Under the pieces are notes generated by a model that had not been told where the DNA came from, did not search any database, and worked only from the letters and a program-made list of their open reading frames with translations. A DNA stretch of 64,000 nucleotides from assembly GCF_016809835.1 (NCBI RefSeq), contig NZ_JAFBIL020000005.1, forward strand, positions 186,001-250,000, given 5' to 3'. The position numbers were made by a program, and so were the translations under genes. The DNA is from Massilia soli. Its GTDB lineage: Bacteria; Pseudomonadota; Gammaproteobacteria; Burkholderiales; Burkholderiaceae_D. Below, piece after piece: positions 39,768 through 48,536 of this stretch; position 1 is the stretch's first letter; each line of letters opens with the position of its first letter.

Positions 39768-42700
39768 TTAGCCGTATGGCTGGTAAAGAAAACCGTTACC
39801 GATCACGCTGGCGAGCGCGCCCTGGTTCTCCGCCGATTCGCTGAAACCCGTCAGCACTTGGTCACGCGTCGCGCCATTGGCGAGCGAGTTCACCCAGAAA
39901 TCGATTCCGCCCTGCTCCCCTTTGCGGTGCAGGATGTTGTCGTAGAGTAGATCGACGAACTGCGCGTTCGTTGGCGAGGCGCCGTACAGCGTGCGGAACT
40001 CGTCGCTGGCGACGAAGTTGCTGGCCACCGTGGTGAGGGCCATGCCGCGATCCATCTGCGCAATCCAATAGCCGAGCCCGCCATGGTCGGGAGCGCGGTC
40101 GAACGCCGCCTGGTACAGGCGGTAGGCCTGCCCGGCGTTCCCGCTGATGTCGAGGGCAATGGCGCCATCGGCAAACAGCAGGCGTTCAATGCCGGTCAAA
40201 GCATCGCCTGTGGCCCCATTCCGATAGACGACCAGGGCATCGCCGCCGTTGCGCACCACGCGGTAATTTGCCATGCTCTCGGCATACGGGGCGGTATCGA
40301 TGCCAGCGCCGCCATCAATGCGGGTGCCATTGCCAAAGCCCGTCATCAAGTCATTGCCTGTCGTGGCTGTACTGGCGATCGCCGTCGTGGTGAACGTAAA
40401 TGATTTCACGCCAGCATACGGATTTCCCGCGTAGTCCATGACGCTTCCAACGGGCAGTTCCAGCGTATAGGTAGTGCCCGCGCGCAGCGTAGCATCGGCC
40501 GCCATGATGAGCTTGTTACCAGTTTCGATAGGAGCCTGAAGCGCGATTGCGCCGCCCGATCCCGTGCGTAGCAAGATCGGGCCACCACCAACTTTAACGC
40601 CTTCACTGAAGGTCAGCACGAAATCGCCAGTGAGGCTGACGCCGGTTGCGCCATTGGAAATCCACTGCGCCGCCAGGGTCGGCGCGACGGTATCGTCGAC
40701 TACTTCAGTCGCCTTGACGGTGTACGTTCCGGCATTTTTATCATACCCATGGGCTAACAGGAAATAGTCGCCCGTTTCCCGTGCCGTAAACTGGATGTAA
40801 GGCGAGCCGCGATTGGCTTCCGTTGCGATCGTATCGAGCCGCATCGCGTCGGGCCCAAGCAATCTGAAGATGGAGCCGCTCTGTGTATCCAGAGTACCGC
40901 CGCCACCGAGCACGCCGATCAGTTCGAAGGCATATGTCTTGCCGGCTGTTAGCGACACCTTGAACGCGTCTTCATCAAAGATATGTTCGAGCCTGCCTTT
41001 GGTTTGGCCGTTGATGGCGACAACACCCGCTGTCGACCCGGTAGAGCCGAAGTCGTCGCGCCCGACGGAATAGGCATTGATCGCATACGATCCCACACCG
41101 CCGCCCGCTGCGCCATCCATGGTCACCAGATAGTCGCCGGACGAGGTCGCGTCCACCACAACATATTGATAGCCCAAGCTGAAATCGCCGGTTCCCTGTC
41201 CAACACGGGACACGCCGCTGCCATCGACTACCTCGATATCCGTATAGCCGAACGAGTCGGCGACCGGCCGGGTCTTGACCTCGATAACGTATTGGTTGCC
41301 TGCAGTGACCGCCAGCTTGAAGCTGTCGCGGTCGCCCATCACCTCCAGGGCGCCAGCCTGGGACACCCCCTCGGTGAGGCGGCCAGCAGTTGCACTGGTG
41401 TGCCCGAAGTCGTCGTTTGGAATTTGCTTGGCGGCGATCGTGTAGGCCCCACTGCCGCTCGGCGCCGATAATTCAAAAAAGTATTTCCCGCTTGTCGCAG
41501 CGGCGAACGTCAGCTCCAGCCCATCCAGGCTCCACGACGGACTGCTTGCCAAAGGGTTGCCGTTGGAATCGAGGATTTTTGCGATAACCGACGCGTCGAA
41601 GCTGGTCGCATCGGCGCTCGCGGTAGTGAACGAGTAACGCTGGCCAGCGGTCAAGGTAACGCCAAACCAGTCGCGGTCACCGCCGCCCGACGTCAGCTTG
41701 CCGGAGACGGAACTGCCGATGACCAGTTTTCCGGCCGTCGCCGCGGTCACGCCGAAATCATCGGTCTCAAGTGTGGCTTTGAACGTGAATGCGCCGCCCG
41801 TCGGTCCTGCCGATGCCGACACATAATAGGTGCCGCTACTTTGCGGTGTGAAGGTGTGCGAAAGCAGCATGCCTCCTTCTGAGTACACGCCTCCGGCAAC
41901 AGTCGAAATGGCCATGCCCACGCCGGTGCCCGCCCTGCCGGATGCCATTTCGAACACGTAGCTTTTACCGGCCTGCAGGTCCAGTTTCAAGACGTCGATA
42001 TCGCCAGCGCCGTCGAGCACGCCGCTGACGGTGGCGCCGAGCGCGACGGCACTAGCGTTGGCGTAATTGTCTCCAAAGTCATCGCCCGCGACCGGACGCA
42101 CCCATTTCAGTGTGTAAGGGCTGCGCGTCACGCCATTGAATAATTGTTCGCCATCGACGACGAAGTAGTAGTCGCCTGCGGTGGCCGGCGTGAACGTCAA
42201 TGTCGCCCTCCCCGCCGCTGGTGACGATTGCGACAGCGGCACCCATTCCCCGGCCGCGTTTCTCAGAGAAATACTGAGAGCAGAAATATCCGAGAGATGG
42301 GCAGCAAGTTCGAACGTGTACGCAACACCCGCGGCAAGGGTCGTCTTGATGTAATCCGTGTCGGCGCGGAACTGGATCGCGCCTGTGATATCGGCGCCGG
42401 CACGCAGGACTGCGGTGGTGCTCATGTCCCCTGCATAGTCATCGGTGGCCAGCGTGCGCGAGACAATCGAATACGTCCCGGGCTGGTGCGAACCGACAGC
42501 AACATAATAATCGCCGGTTACCGATGGATTGAAGGGGTAGATCGGATACTCGACACCGTTGCTGTCGAATATCTGCATGCCCCCGGGTGATACGAAGGGC
42601 GCTACTGTCTCGCTGCCGAACGAATAATGCTTGCCGGCTTCTGCCCGGAACCGGAACCAGTCGATATCGCCGGCGAACTCGAAAGTGCCACTGGCTTTTC

Positions 42701-43139
42701 CTGATGCGACCAACACCCCTGCTGTCGTGGCATTGCTGGCGAAATCATCAGCCACTGCCGGCTTGATGGCAGCGGCCACGTTGTAGCTGCCGTATTGGTG
42801 TGCGTCAGGGTTCCAGCTTCGCGTCTCAAGGAAGTAGCTACCAGACACCTTCGCCGTGTACTCGAAGGTGGGGCCGAACTGCCCTGAGCCAGACTGGTCC
42901 CAGAGCAGTGCGCCACCGGGACCGCGCAGTGCGAGTTCAGTAGAACTGAACGACGTGAAGCCACCCAATCCGGTAGGATGCGATGGCATCGAAAAGACGT
43001 ACGAGGTACCTGCAACAAGGTCGACTTTCACCCAGTCCGAATCATACTCACGGTCAATACGCCCAGTCAGCGTGCCGCCAACCGTCAGTACGCCAGTGGT
43101 TGAGGAATCCCCTGGGAAGTCGTCGGCTGCGTGCGTCAT
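39768..43139 (-). CDS. PPC-repeat / Ig-like / DUF4214 large secreted-type protein
   Basis: A 1,123-residue protein without a signal peptide. Seven repeats of the pre-peptidase C-terminal (PPC) type cover about residues 1-800, each opening with (A/D)DD(F/Y) and containing a D-x-D-(W/S/A)-F/V-x-V-x-L-x-AG-x2-Y-x-F core. A SwmB/Big_5-like domain follows at about 815-925 (LTFSEGVKVGGGPILLRTG), then a short RTX-like stretch (GNDLMTGFGNGTRIDGGAG, about 935-950). A DUF4214 domain occupies 1003-1115 (AAFDRAPDHGGLGYWIAQMD and ILHRKGEQGGIDFWVNSLA). The layout suggests type I secretion, but no transporter genes are nearby. It lies in copy A of the duplication only. Confidence 0.85.
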   Translation of the reverse strand: MTHAADDFPGDSSTTGVLTVGGTLTGRIDREYDSDWVKVDLVAGTSYVFSMPSHPTGLGGFTSFSSTELALRGPGGALLWDQSGSGQFGPTFEYTAKVSGSYFLETRSWNPDAHQYGSYNVAAAIKPAVADDFASNATTAGVLVASGKASGTFEFAGDIDWFRFRAEAGKHYSFGSETVAPFVSPGGMQIFDSNGVEYPIYPFNPSVTGDYYVAVGSHQPGTYSIVSRTLATDDYAGDMSTTAVLRAGADITGAIQFRADTDYIKTTLAAGVAYTFELAAHLSDISALSISLRNAAGEWVPLSQSSPAAGRATLTFTPATAGDYYFVVDGEQLFNGVTRSPYTLKWVRPVAGDDFGDNYANASAVALGATVSGVLDGAGDIDVLKLDLQAGKSYVFEMASGRAGTGVGMAISTVAGGVYSEGGMLLSHTFTPQSSGTYYVSASAGPTGGAFTFKATLETDDFGVTAATAGKLVIGSSVSGKLTSGGGDRDWFGVTLTAGQRYSFTTASADATSFDASVIAKILDSNGNPLASSPSWSLDGLELTFAAATSGKYFFELSAPSGSGAYTIAAKQIPNDDFGHTSATAGRLTEGVSQAGALEVMGDRDSFKLAVTAGNQYVIEVKTRPVADSFGYTDIEVVDGSGVSRVGQGTGDFSLGYQYVVVDATSSGDYLVTMDGAAGGGVGSYAINAYSVGRDDFGSTGSTAGVVAINGQTKGRLEHIFDEDAFKVSLTAGKTYAFELIGVLGGGGTLDTQSGSIFRLLGPDAMRLDTIATEANRGSPYIQFTARETGDYFLLAHGYDKNAGTYTVKATEVVDDTVAPTLAAQWISNGATGVSLTGDFVLTFSEGVKVGGGPILLRTGSGGAIALQAPIETGNKLIMAADATLRAGTTYTLELPVGSVMDYAGNPYAGVKSFTFTTTAIASTATTGNDLMTGFGNGTRIDGGAGIDTAPYAESMANYRVVRNGGDALVVYRNGATGDALTGIERLLFADGAIALDISGNAGQAYRLYQAAFDRAPDHGGLGYWIAQMDRGMALTTVASNFVASDEFRTLYGASPTNAQFVDLLYDNILHRKGEQGGIDFWVNSLANGATRDQVLTGFSESAENQGALASVIGNGFLYQPYG

Positions 43140-43365
43140 AGAAATGATTAACCGTTAAATTGAATTGGAAGTAGCTTACCAGAAACACACGCTCCAAGTT
43201 GCAAGTTTATTAAGTTACTTGCCAATATGCATAACGCATCAGCGACTTTCATACACGTTCAGATGAGGGATCTTCGGTGCGACGGAACAAGCGTCTATGC
43301 ATTACAGATTGCTGTCTATGTAGGGGGGTATTGTCGGTCGCAAGACCACCACACGCGGAGTAAAA

Positions 43366-43842
43366 ATGCTGCAGCAACAAGAGTCCGAGATCGAATACGC
43401 TGGGTTTTGGTCTCGGGTTGGGGCAACGCTGATCGACACCATCATTCTCATGATCGTCTCGATACCGCTGCTGCTGGCCTTTTACGGTACCAGCTACTGG
43501 GAGAACACATCGTTCGTCGCTGGCCCGGCCGGCTTCCTTATTTCCTATGTTCTGCCGGCAGTCGCCGTCATCCTGCTGTGGATCAAGTTTTCGGCAACCC
43601 AGCGAAAGATGGCGATTGGCGCAACCGTGGTCGATGCCCGGACCGGCGGCAAACCAGGGACCTCCCAGTTTCTCATCCGCTACCTCGGCTATTTCGTCTC
43701 CACCATCCCACTGTTCCTCGGATTGATCTGGGTTGGCATCGATCCGCGCAAGCAGGGCTGGCACGACAAGATGGCCGGCACGGTCGTGGTCAAGCGGAAG
43801 GCTGGCGGGGCCGTGCCAGTCCGCTTCGACCAAGCAGGCTAA
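43366..43842 (+). CDS. RDD family membrane protein, copy A
   Basis: A 158-residue protein with the RDD domain: three hydrophobic segments (residues about 20-44, 51-73 and 109-127). The signature EYAGFWSRVGATLIDTIILMI carries the Arg and Asp, and KMAIGATVVDARTGGKP is conserved. GGAG precedes the ATG by 7 bp. It is a diverged paralogue of the protein at 45228 (roughly three quarters identical by eye) and arose with the tandem duplication. The function of the family is unclear; ion or small-molecule transport has been proposed for some members. Confidence 0.9.
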   Translation: MLQQQESEIEYAGFWSRVGATLIDTIILMIVSIPLLLAFYGTSYWENTSFVAGPAGFLISYVLPAVAVILLWIKFSATQRKMAIGATVVDARTGGKPGTSQFLIRYLGYFVSTIPLFLGLIWVGIDPRKQGWHDKMAGTVVVKRKAGGAVPVRFDQAG

Positions 43843-43850
43843 ACTGCCGC

Positions 43851-43920
43851 CTACGCCATGGAATGCAGGCCGATCATATTGCCTTCGGTATCAGTGACCA
43901 GGGCAATGTGGCCGTACTCG
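43851..43920 (-). pseudogene. Remnant of the VOC gene 3' end
   Basis: The last 23 codons of the VOC gene at 45707-46078 recur here (EYGHIALVTDTEGNMIGLHSM, then stop). Differences are nearly all third-position changes; the final Glu has become Ala. The rest of the gene is gone; the likeness stops at 43920, just before an unrelated membrane-protein gene on the other strand. Confidence 0.85.
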
Positions 43921-43937
43921 TTAGCACAAGAGGTCCG

Positions 43938-44333
43938 ATGACCAAACAGACTGGCTCCCATGAGGGAAAAATACCCCGATTAAATACTTTTATGGGGCTC
44001 ACGATCGCTTGCCTCTCAGGACTTGCGTTGGTATTTGGCATCGCAGCGCCCGGCTTAGGGTGGGCGATTTCCGTCTCTATTTTATTGTTAGCAACCGCGC
44101 TTGCAAAAATAATCCGAGCGCGCTGGCTAACAGCTTCCATTGCGATCTCGATCGTTCATTTGTTGGCTTTCGGCCCTTTAGCAAATTTCGAGCTTCAACC
44201 AGGCGTATCTGCGACATTCGCCTTCTGGATAATTATCCTACCGCTGACGGTAGCCGCTGTTGCCGTTTGGGCCGTCATGGAAAAACGACCGAAAAAAAGA
44301 CCTACTGACAAGGCGAAGATCGGCCATTCGTAA
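43938..44333 (+). CDS. Small integral membrane protein of unknown function
   Basis: A 131-residue protein with about four hydrophobic segments (residues about 19-40, 42-58, 63-80 and 88-110) and a basic C-terminus (MEKRPKKRPTDKAKIGHS). AGAGG precedes the ATG by about 3 bp. I do not recognise a family. The coding sequence is visibly richer in A/T codons than its neighbours (TTA, AAA, ATT), suggesting separate origin. It occupies the place where copy B has the VOC 5' part and the TonB-like gene. Confidence 0.6.
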   Translation: MTKQTGSHEGKIPRLNTFMGLTIACLSGLALVFGIAAPGLGWAISVSILLLATALAKIIRARWLTASIAISIVHLLAFGPLANFELQPGVSATFAFWIIILPLTVAAVAVWAVMEKRPKKRPTDKAKIGHS

Positions 44334-44407
44334 TCCGTCCGCCTGCGGTCTTGGCCAACGAGGTTTCGGGCGAATGTGCATGTTGCCAAAAGCCAGGCCG
44401 GGTACGT

Positions 44408-44854
44408 TTATAGCTGCGGATTGACCCGCTCGATTTTTGAATGCAGCTTGTTCAGCCCTGACAGATACGCCTTGGCTGACGCGACGACGATATCCGGGTC
44501 GGACCCCACACCATCGACGATCCTGCCCGACCGCGACAGGCGCATGGTCACTTCGCCTTGCGATTCGGTGCCATTGCTGATCGCATTAATCGAGAACAGC
44601 ACCAGCTCGGCGCCGCTGGCGGCCTGCTTTTCAATCGCGTTGACTGTCGCGTCGGCCGGGCCGTCGCCCTGCCCTTCGCAGGTGTGCTCCTTGCCGTCCA
44701 TGGTAAACACCACTTTGGCCGTCGGTGTCTTGCCCGTTTCGGACTGCTGCGCCAGCGACACGAAGCGGTAATGCTCGCCTTCGCTCGCGTGCTCTTCATC
44801 CGATACCAGCGCCATGATGTCCTCATCGAAGATCTCCGACTTGCGGTCGGCCAG
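44408..44854 (-). pseudogene. leuA: leuA 3' fragment (copy A)
   Basis: A 447-bp fragment matching the last 148 codons of intact leuA (46931-47377) without indels, that is, the C-terminal regulatory domain. It has no start of its own in the leuA frame other than an internal Met (44815), and its 5' side is fused to the lipoprotein fragment on the opposite strand. The stop is conserved as TAA against TAG. By eye there are 14 differences in the 93 bp next to the stop, all synonymous, but only 6 in the other 354 bp, two of which change residues (N to D, V to A). Confidence 0.9.
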
Positions 44855-45108
44855 TGCTCACCGGCGAGAAGTTCACCACGCTCAAGATCGGCAAGGCAGC
44901 CAAGGAAGACGTGCTGCGCACCATCGGCAGGTCCGCGGAGACCTCGTTCCTGTCGCTGCCACAGCTGGAAGTCTGGTCGTACCGGTACAAGGAAGCGGGC
45001 GTGTGGAACTCGATGATGCACGTTCACTTCGACCGCAGCGGCGTGCTGTCGATGATGCAGAACGGGCCCGACCCGATGTACGAGGAAAAGCGTTTCTTCC
45101 GCGACTAG
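44854..45108 (+). pseudogene. Lipoprotein 3' fragment (copy B)
   Basis: Matches the last 85 codons of the lipoprotein gene at 39247-39747 in frame to its stop. The signal peptide and first 82 codons are missing, so no lipoprotein can be made. A GTG at the junction could in principle start translation of 84 residues in the cytoplasm. Most substitutions are silent; changed residues include A to T, R to A, P to S and L to R. Confidence 0.88.
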
Positions 45109-45227
45109 CGGCCGGTCCAACCCGGCAGTGGACGCCGCAGGAAAACGCGTATGCCGCGCGCATTGCGCGATGGTTGATCGGGTGTTATCGTCAGCAACAT
45201 CTCATCGTCAACGCGGAACGGGCACCA

Positions 45228-45701
45228 ATGGAACAACAATTGTCGGACGTCGAATACGCGGGCTTTTGGTCGCGCGTCGGCGCCACGATCATCGACACCA
45301 TCATTTTGATGATCGTCACCGTGCCGTTGTTATGGACCATTTACGGAGCCAGCTATTGGGAAAGTGACGCGCTGGTCGCCGGCCCCGCCGACTTCGTGGT
45401 GTCTTACCTGCTCCCGGCAGTTGCAGTGATCCTGCTTTGGATCAGGCTTTCAGCAACGCCCGGCAAAATCGCGATCGGCGCGACCATTGTCGACGCCAGG
45501 ACGGGCGGCAAACCAACCGCGGGGCAGTTTGTCATCCGTTACCTCGGCTATTTCGTGTCTACCATTCCGCTTTGCCTTGGACTGATCTGGGTAGGCTTCG
45601 ATTCGCGCAAGCAGGGCTGGCATGACAAGATGGCCGGCACCGTCGTCATTAAACGCAGGGGCGGCGGCGCCGAACCCGTCAGTTTCGACCAGCCAGGCTA
45701 A
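45228..45701 (+). CDS. RDD family membrane protein, copy B
   Basis: A 157-residue paralogue of the protein at 43366 with the same RDD layout: three hydrophobic segments, EYAGFWSRVGATIIDTIILMI near the N-terminus, and KIAIGATIVDARTGGKP. The upstream 45 bp also resemble those of copy A (GGGT-x-TT-x-TCG-x3-GCAA). The first Met at 45228 was chosen by alignment with copy A. Followed by the convergent VOC gene 5 bp after its stop. Confidence 0.9.
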   Translation: MEQQLSDVEYAGFWSRVGATIIDTIILMIVTVPLLWTIYGASYWESDALVAGPADFVVSYLLPAVAVILLWIRLSATPGKIAIGATIVDARTGGKPTAGQFVIRYLGYFVSTIPLCLGLIWVGFDSRKQGWHDKMAGTVVIKRRGGGAEPVSFDQPG

Positions 45702-45706
45702 CGCGG

Positions 45707-46078
45707 TTATTCCATCGAATGCAGGCCGATCATATTGCCCTCGGTATCGGTGACCAGGGCGATGTGACCATACTCACCGATGGAGAATTTCTCTTTTTCG
45801 ACCTTGCCGCCGAAAGTGGCCGCCTTCGCCGCCTCAACCGCGCAATCATCGCATACGAAGTAGACCAGAACACTGTTTCCGCCTGACGGAATACCCGGCA
45901 TTTTCACCAGCGCGCCGGGTGAGCCGTAGCGTTCCGAGTCCATCGGAAATGCCAGCATCTCGATTCCCGGACTCGGCAGCGGAGCCAGCGGTGTGCCGAA
46001 TACGCCTTCGTAAAAAGCCTTCGCACGCTCCATGTCCTGCACGTAGATTTCAAACCATCCAACGGCGTTGCTGTTCAT
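45707..46078 (-). CDS. VOC/glyoxalase family protein, intact copy
   Basis: A 123-residue single-module VOC protein. It starts MNSNAVGWFEIYVQDMERAK, has a central GALVKMPGIPSGGNSVLVYF, and ends GHIALVTDTEGNMIGLHSME. His and Glu residues at equivalent module positions could bind a metal. AAAGGA precedes the ATG at 46078 by 7 bp; the upstream extension of the frame is not family-like. The reaction is unknown. A 70-bp remnant of its duplicate lies at 43851. Confidence 0.9.
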   Translation of the reverse strand: MNSNAVGWFEIYVQDMERAKAFYEGVFGTPLAPLPSPGIEMLAFPMDSERYGSPGALVKMPGIPSGGNSVLVYFVCDDCAVEAAKAATFGGKVEKEKFSIGEYGHIALVTDTEGNMIGLHSME

Positions 46079-46183
46079 GGCAATCCTTTCGAAGTTCGGT
46101 GTGGTTGAGGGTAGCGGTATGCTGCCACGGAAAGATTGGCAAGACAATCAGCCGAGGCTGGTTCTTGTTTATGATTCTGCTGA

Positions 46184-46879
46184 ATGATGCTGACTTCGCC
46201 CCTCCTCCGAAATGACCGCCGCGTGGGCGCGCTTGCGCTGACGCTCGGCATGCATCTGGTTATCGTGTACGGCTGGCATCTCAATAGCCGCATTCGTGAC
46301 CATGAGGACAGCGACGCCGGCAGCCGGATTCAATGGCTGCTGGTTCCGAAGGCTGAACCCGTCGCGGCGCCAAAGCCGAAGCCGCAGGTATCAAAGCCTG
46401 TTGCCGCAGCGCCCCGGCCGCAGGCGTCGGCAGCGCCGGTGGCGCCATCGGATGAGGCTCCATCTTTGCCAGCCGATGTTGCCTTGCAAGACGCGCCGAC
46501 ACCTGCTCCGGTAATAGGTCTGCTTGACCGCGCGCGCAGCGCCGTCGGGGAAATCGATCGCGGTTTGCAAGAAGCGAACACGAGCAAGCTGATTCGCGCG
46601 AAACCGGTCTCCACCCAGATGCGCCTGGAACGCGCGATGCAAAAGGCCCACGACATGGCGCCGAACAAATGGTACGAGGCGCCCAAGGTGACTGAGATCA
46701 TTGACCCGGGCGGGTACGGCCGGCGCCGCTATCGGGTAGTCGGGGCGAACGGTACCTATTGCATCACGGTCGAGTCGAACCACGCGCCCGATGGCATCGA
46801 TACCATGCAGCATGGAATAAAGCCGAAGCTGACCAATTGCGACACCGACGAACAGGCCGCGACGAAGCAGGATTGGTAG
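46184..46879 (+). CDS. Single-pass protein with TonB-like N-terminus, unknown function
   Basis: A 231-residue protein. The membrane segment VGALALTLGMHLVIVYGWHL (residues about 14-33) is followed by a Pro/Ala/Lys-rich spacer (residues about 55-110) like those of TonB or TolA. A C-terminal domain (about 115-231) contains two cysteines (YCITVES and LTNCDTDE) that could form a disulfide. The C-terminal domain is not recognisably TonB. No ExbB/ExbD genes are nearby. It could be a small envelope-spanning adaptor; this is inference. Present only in copy B of the duplication. Confidence 0.7.
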   Translation: MMLTSPLLRNDRRVGALALTLGMHLVIVYGWHLNSRIRDHEDSDAGSRIQWLLVPKAEPVAAPKPKPQVSKPVAAAPRPQASAAPVAPSDEAPSLPADVALQDAPTPAPVIGLLDRARSAVGEIDRGLQEANTSKLIRAKPVSTQMRLERAMQKAHDMAPNKWYEAPKVTEIIDPGGYGRRRYRVVGANGTYCITVESNHAPDGIDTMQHGIKPKLTNCDTDEQAATKQDW

Positions 46880-46901
46880 CGCCGCATGCCCGACTCGGCA
46901 T

Positions 46902-46927
46902 GGGCTCCCGCATTCGCGGGAGCGACG
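46902..46927. repeat. Single REP-like palindrome
   Basis: GCTCCCGCATTCGCGGGAGC forms a near-perfect hairpin ending in GACG. It sits between the convergent ends of the TonB-like gene and leuA and may also limit read-through. It shares the GCGGGA(A/G)CGAC end with the elements at 25549 and 50406. Confidence 0.75.
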
Positions 46928-46930
46928 GCT

Positions 46931-48475
46931 CTACAGCTGCGGATTGACCCGCTCGATCTTCGAGTGGAGTTTGTTCAGCCCTGACAGATAGGCTTTCGCC
47001 GAGGCCACGACGATGTCCGGGTCGGACCCCACACCATTGACGATCCTGCCCGAACGCGACAGGCGCATGGTCACTTCGCCTTGCGATTCGGTGCCATTGC
47101 TGATCGCATTAATCGAGAACAGCACCAGCTCGGCGCCGCTGGCGGCCTGCTTTTCAATCGCGTTGACTGTCGCGTCGACCGGGCCGTCGCCCTGCCCTTC
47201 GCAGGTGTGCTCCTTGCCGTCCATGGTAAACACCACTTTGGCCGTCGGTGTCTTGCCCGTTTCGGACTGCTGCGCAAGCGACACGAAGCGGTAATGCTCG
47301 CCTTCGCTCGCGTGTTCTTCATCCGATACCAGCGCCATGATGTCCTCGTCGAAGATCTCCGACTTGCGGTCGGCCAGCTCCTTGAAGCGCGCGAATGCGG
47401 CGTTCACTTCTTCCTCGGTCTTGAGGTCGATGCCCAGCTCCTGCAGGCGCTGCTTGAAGGCGTTGCGGCCGGAGAGCTTGCCCAGCACGATCTTGGTGGC
47501 GGCCCAGCCCACGTCTTCCGCGCGCATGATCTCGTAGGTCTCGCGCGACTTGAGCATGCCGTCCTGGTGGATGCCCGAGGCGTGTGCAAAGGCGTTGGCG
47601 CCGACCACCGCCTTGTTCGGCTGTACTGCGAAGCCGGTGATCTGCGAGACCATCTTGGATGCGGCCACGATCTGCGTGGTATCGATGCCCAATTCGAGCT
47701 TGAAGATGTCCGGACGCGTGCGCACCGCCATCACCACTTCTTCCAGCGCCGTGTTCCCTGCGCGTTCGCCCAGGCCGTTGATGGTGCATTCGATCTGGCG
47801 CGCGCCGCCGATGGTGACGCCGGCCAGCGAATTGGCGACCGCGAGGCCAAGGTCGTTGTGGCAGTGGACCGACCATACGGCCTCGTCGGAATTGGGAATG
47901 CGCTCGCGCAGGCGGCGGATGGTTTCGCCGAACACTTCCGGCACCGCGTAGCCGACGGTGTCGGGGAAGTTGATGGTGGTGGCGCCTTCGGCGATCACCG
48001 CTTCCAGCACGCGGCACAGGAAGTCTTCTTCCGAGCGGCTGCCGTCTTCCGGGCTGAACTCGATGTCGTCGGTGTACTGGCGCGCGTAGCGGATTGCCTG
48101 CTTGGCCTGTTCCAGTACCTGCTCCGGCTGCATGCGCAGCTTGATCTGCATGTGCAGCGGCGAGGTGGCGATAAAGGTGTGAATACGCTTGCGCGGCGCC
48201 GGCATCAACGCTTCGGCGGCGCGTGCGATGTCGCGCTCATTGGCGCGCGACAGCGAGCAAATGGTGGAGTCCTTGATGACGCTGGCGATCGCGCGGATCG
48301 CTTCGAAGTCGCCCGGCGAGGCAGCGGCGAAGCCGGCTTCAATCACGTCGACCCGCAGGCGCTCAAGCTGGCGCGCGATGCGGACTTTTTCGTCGCGGGT
48401 CATCGAAGCGCCCGGCGATTGCTCGCCGTCGCGCAGGGTCGTATCAAAAATGATGAGGCGGTTCGAGTTGGTCAT
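46931..48475 (-). CDS. leuA: 2-isopropylmalate synthase
   Basis: A 514-residue enzyme joining acetyl-CoA and 2-oxoisovalerate in leucine synthesis. The catalytic TIM barrel opens with [20 protein letters not shown] (Arg and Asp of the metal/catalytic site), and the metal-binding HxH lies in [31 protein letters not shown] is also intact. The C-terminal 130 residues form the leucine-sensing domain. Length is normal. It follows pssA by 61 bp. Its last 447 bp are duplicated at 44408-44854. Confidence 0.97.
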   Translation of the reverse strand: MTNSNRLIIFDTTLRDGEQSPGASMTRDEKVRIARQLERLRVDVIEAGFAAASPGDFEAIRAIASVIKDSTICSLSRANERDIARAAEALMPAPRKRIHTFIATSPLHMQIKLRMQPEQVLEQAKQAIRYARQYTDDIEFSPEDGSRSEEDFLCRVLEAVIAEGATTINFPDTVGYAVPEVFGETIRRLRERIPNSDEAVWSVHCHNDLGLAVANSLAGVTIGGARQIECTINGLGERAGNTALEEVVMAVRTRPDIFKLELGIDTTQIVAASKMVSQITGFAVQPNKAVVGANAFAHASGIHQDGMLKSRETYEIMRAEDVGWAATKIVLGKLSGRNAFKQRLQELGIDLKTEEEVNAAFARFKELADRKSEIFDEDIMALVSDEEHASEGEHYRFVSLAQQSETGKTPTAKVVFTMDGKEHTCEGQGDGPVDATVNAIEKQAASGAELVLFSINAISNGTESQGEVTMRLSRSGRIVNGVGSDPDIVVASAKAYLSGLNKLHSKIERVNPQL

Positions 48476-48536
48476 GGAGGGGCTCCGTCATAGCTAAATA
48501 AATAGCAGGCGCCCCGCCATCGACCAAAGTCGACGG

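Larger units (their letters stand above)
39493..44854. repeat. Tandem segmental duplication, copy A
   Basis: Copy A runs from codon V83 (GTG) of the intact lipoprotein gene to the point where a leuA fragment stops abruptly. Its shared parts with copy B are the lipoprotein 3' end, an RDD gene, the VOC 3' end and the leuA 3' part, in the same order and orientation. It also contains two genes absent from copy B (the DUF4214 protein and the gene at 43938). The junction with copy B is at 44854, a single shared G. Confidence 0.85.
44854..47377. repeat. Tandem segmental duplication, copy B
   Basis: Copy B begins inside the lipoprotein sequence (matching 39493-39747) and runs through RDD, intact VOC and the TonB-like gene to the equivalent internal point of intact leuA (47377). 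Shared blocks match copy A without indels in the lipoprotein (255 bp) and leuA (447 bp) parts. Confidence 0.85.

Noticed and set aside
44408-44815. leuA fragment as a free-standing regulatory-domain gene
   Set aside because: A Met codon and intact stop exist and the protein sequence is conserved, but there is no clear promoter or SD and the block is explained by the tandem duplication. Kept as a pseudogene.
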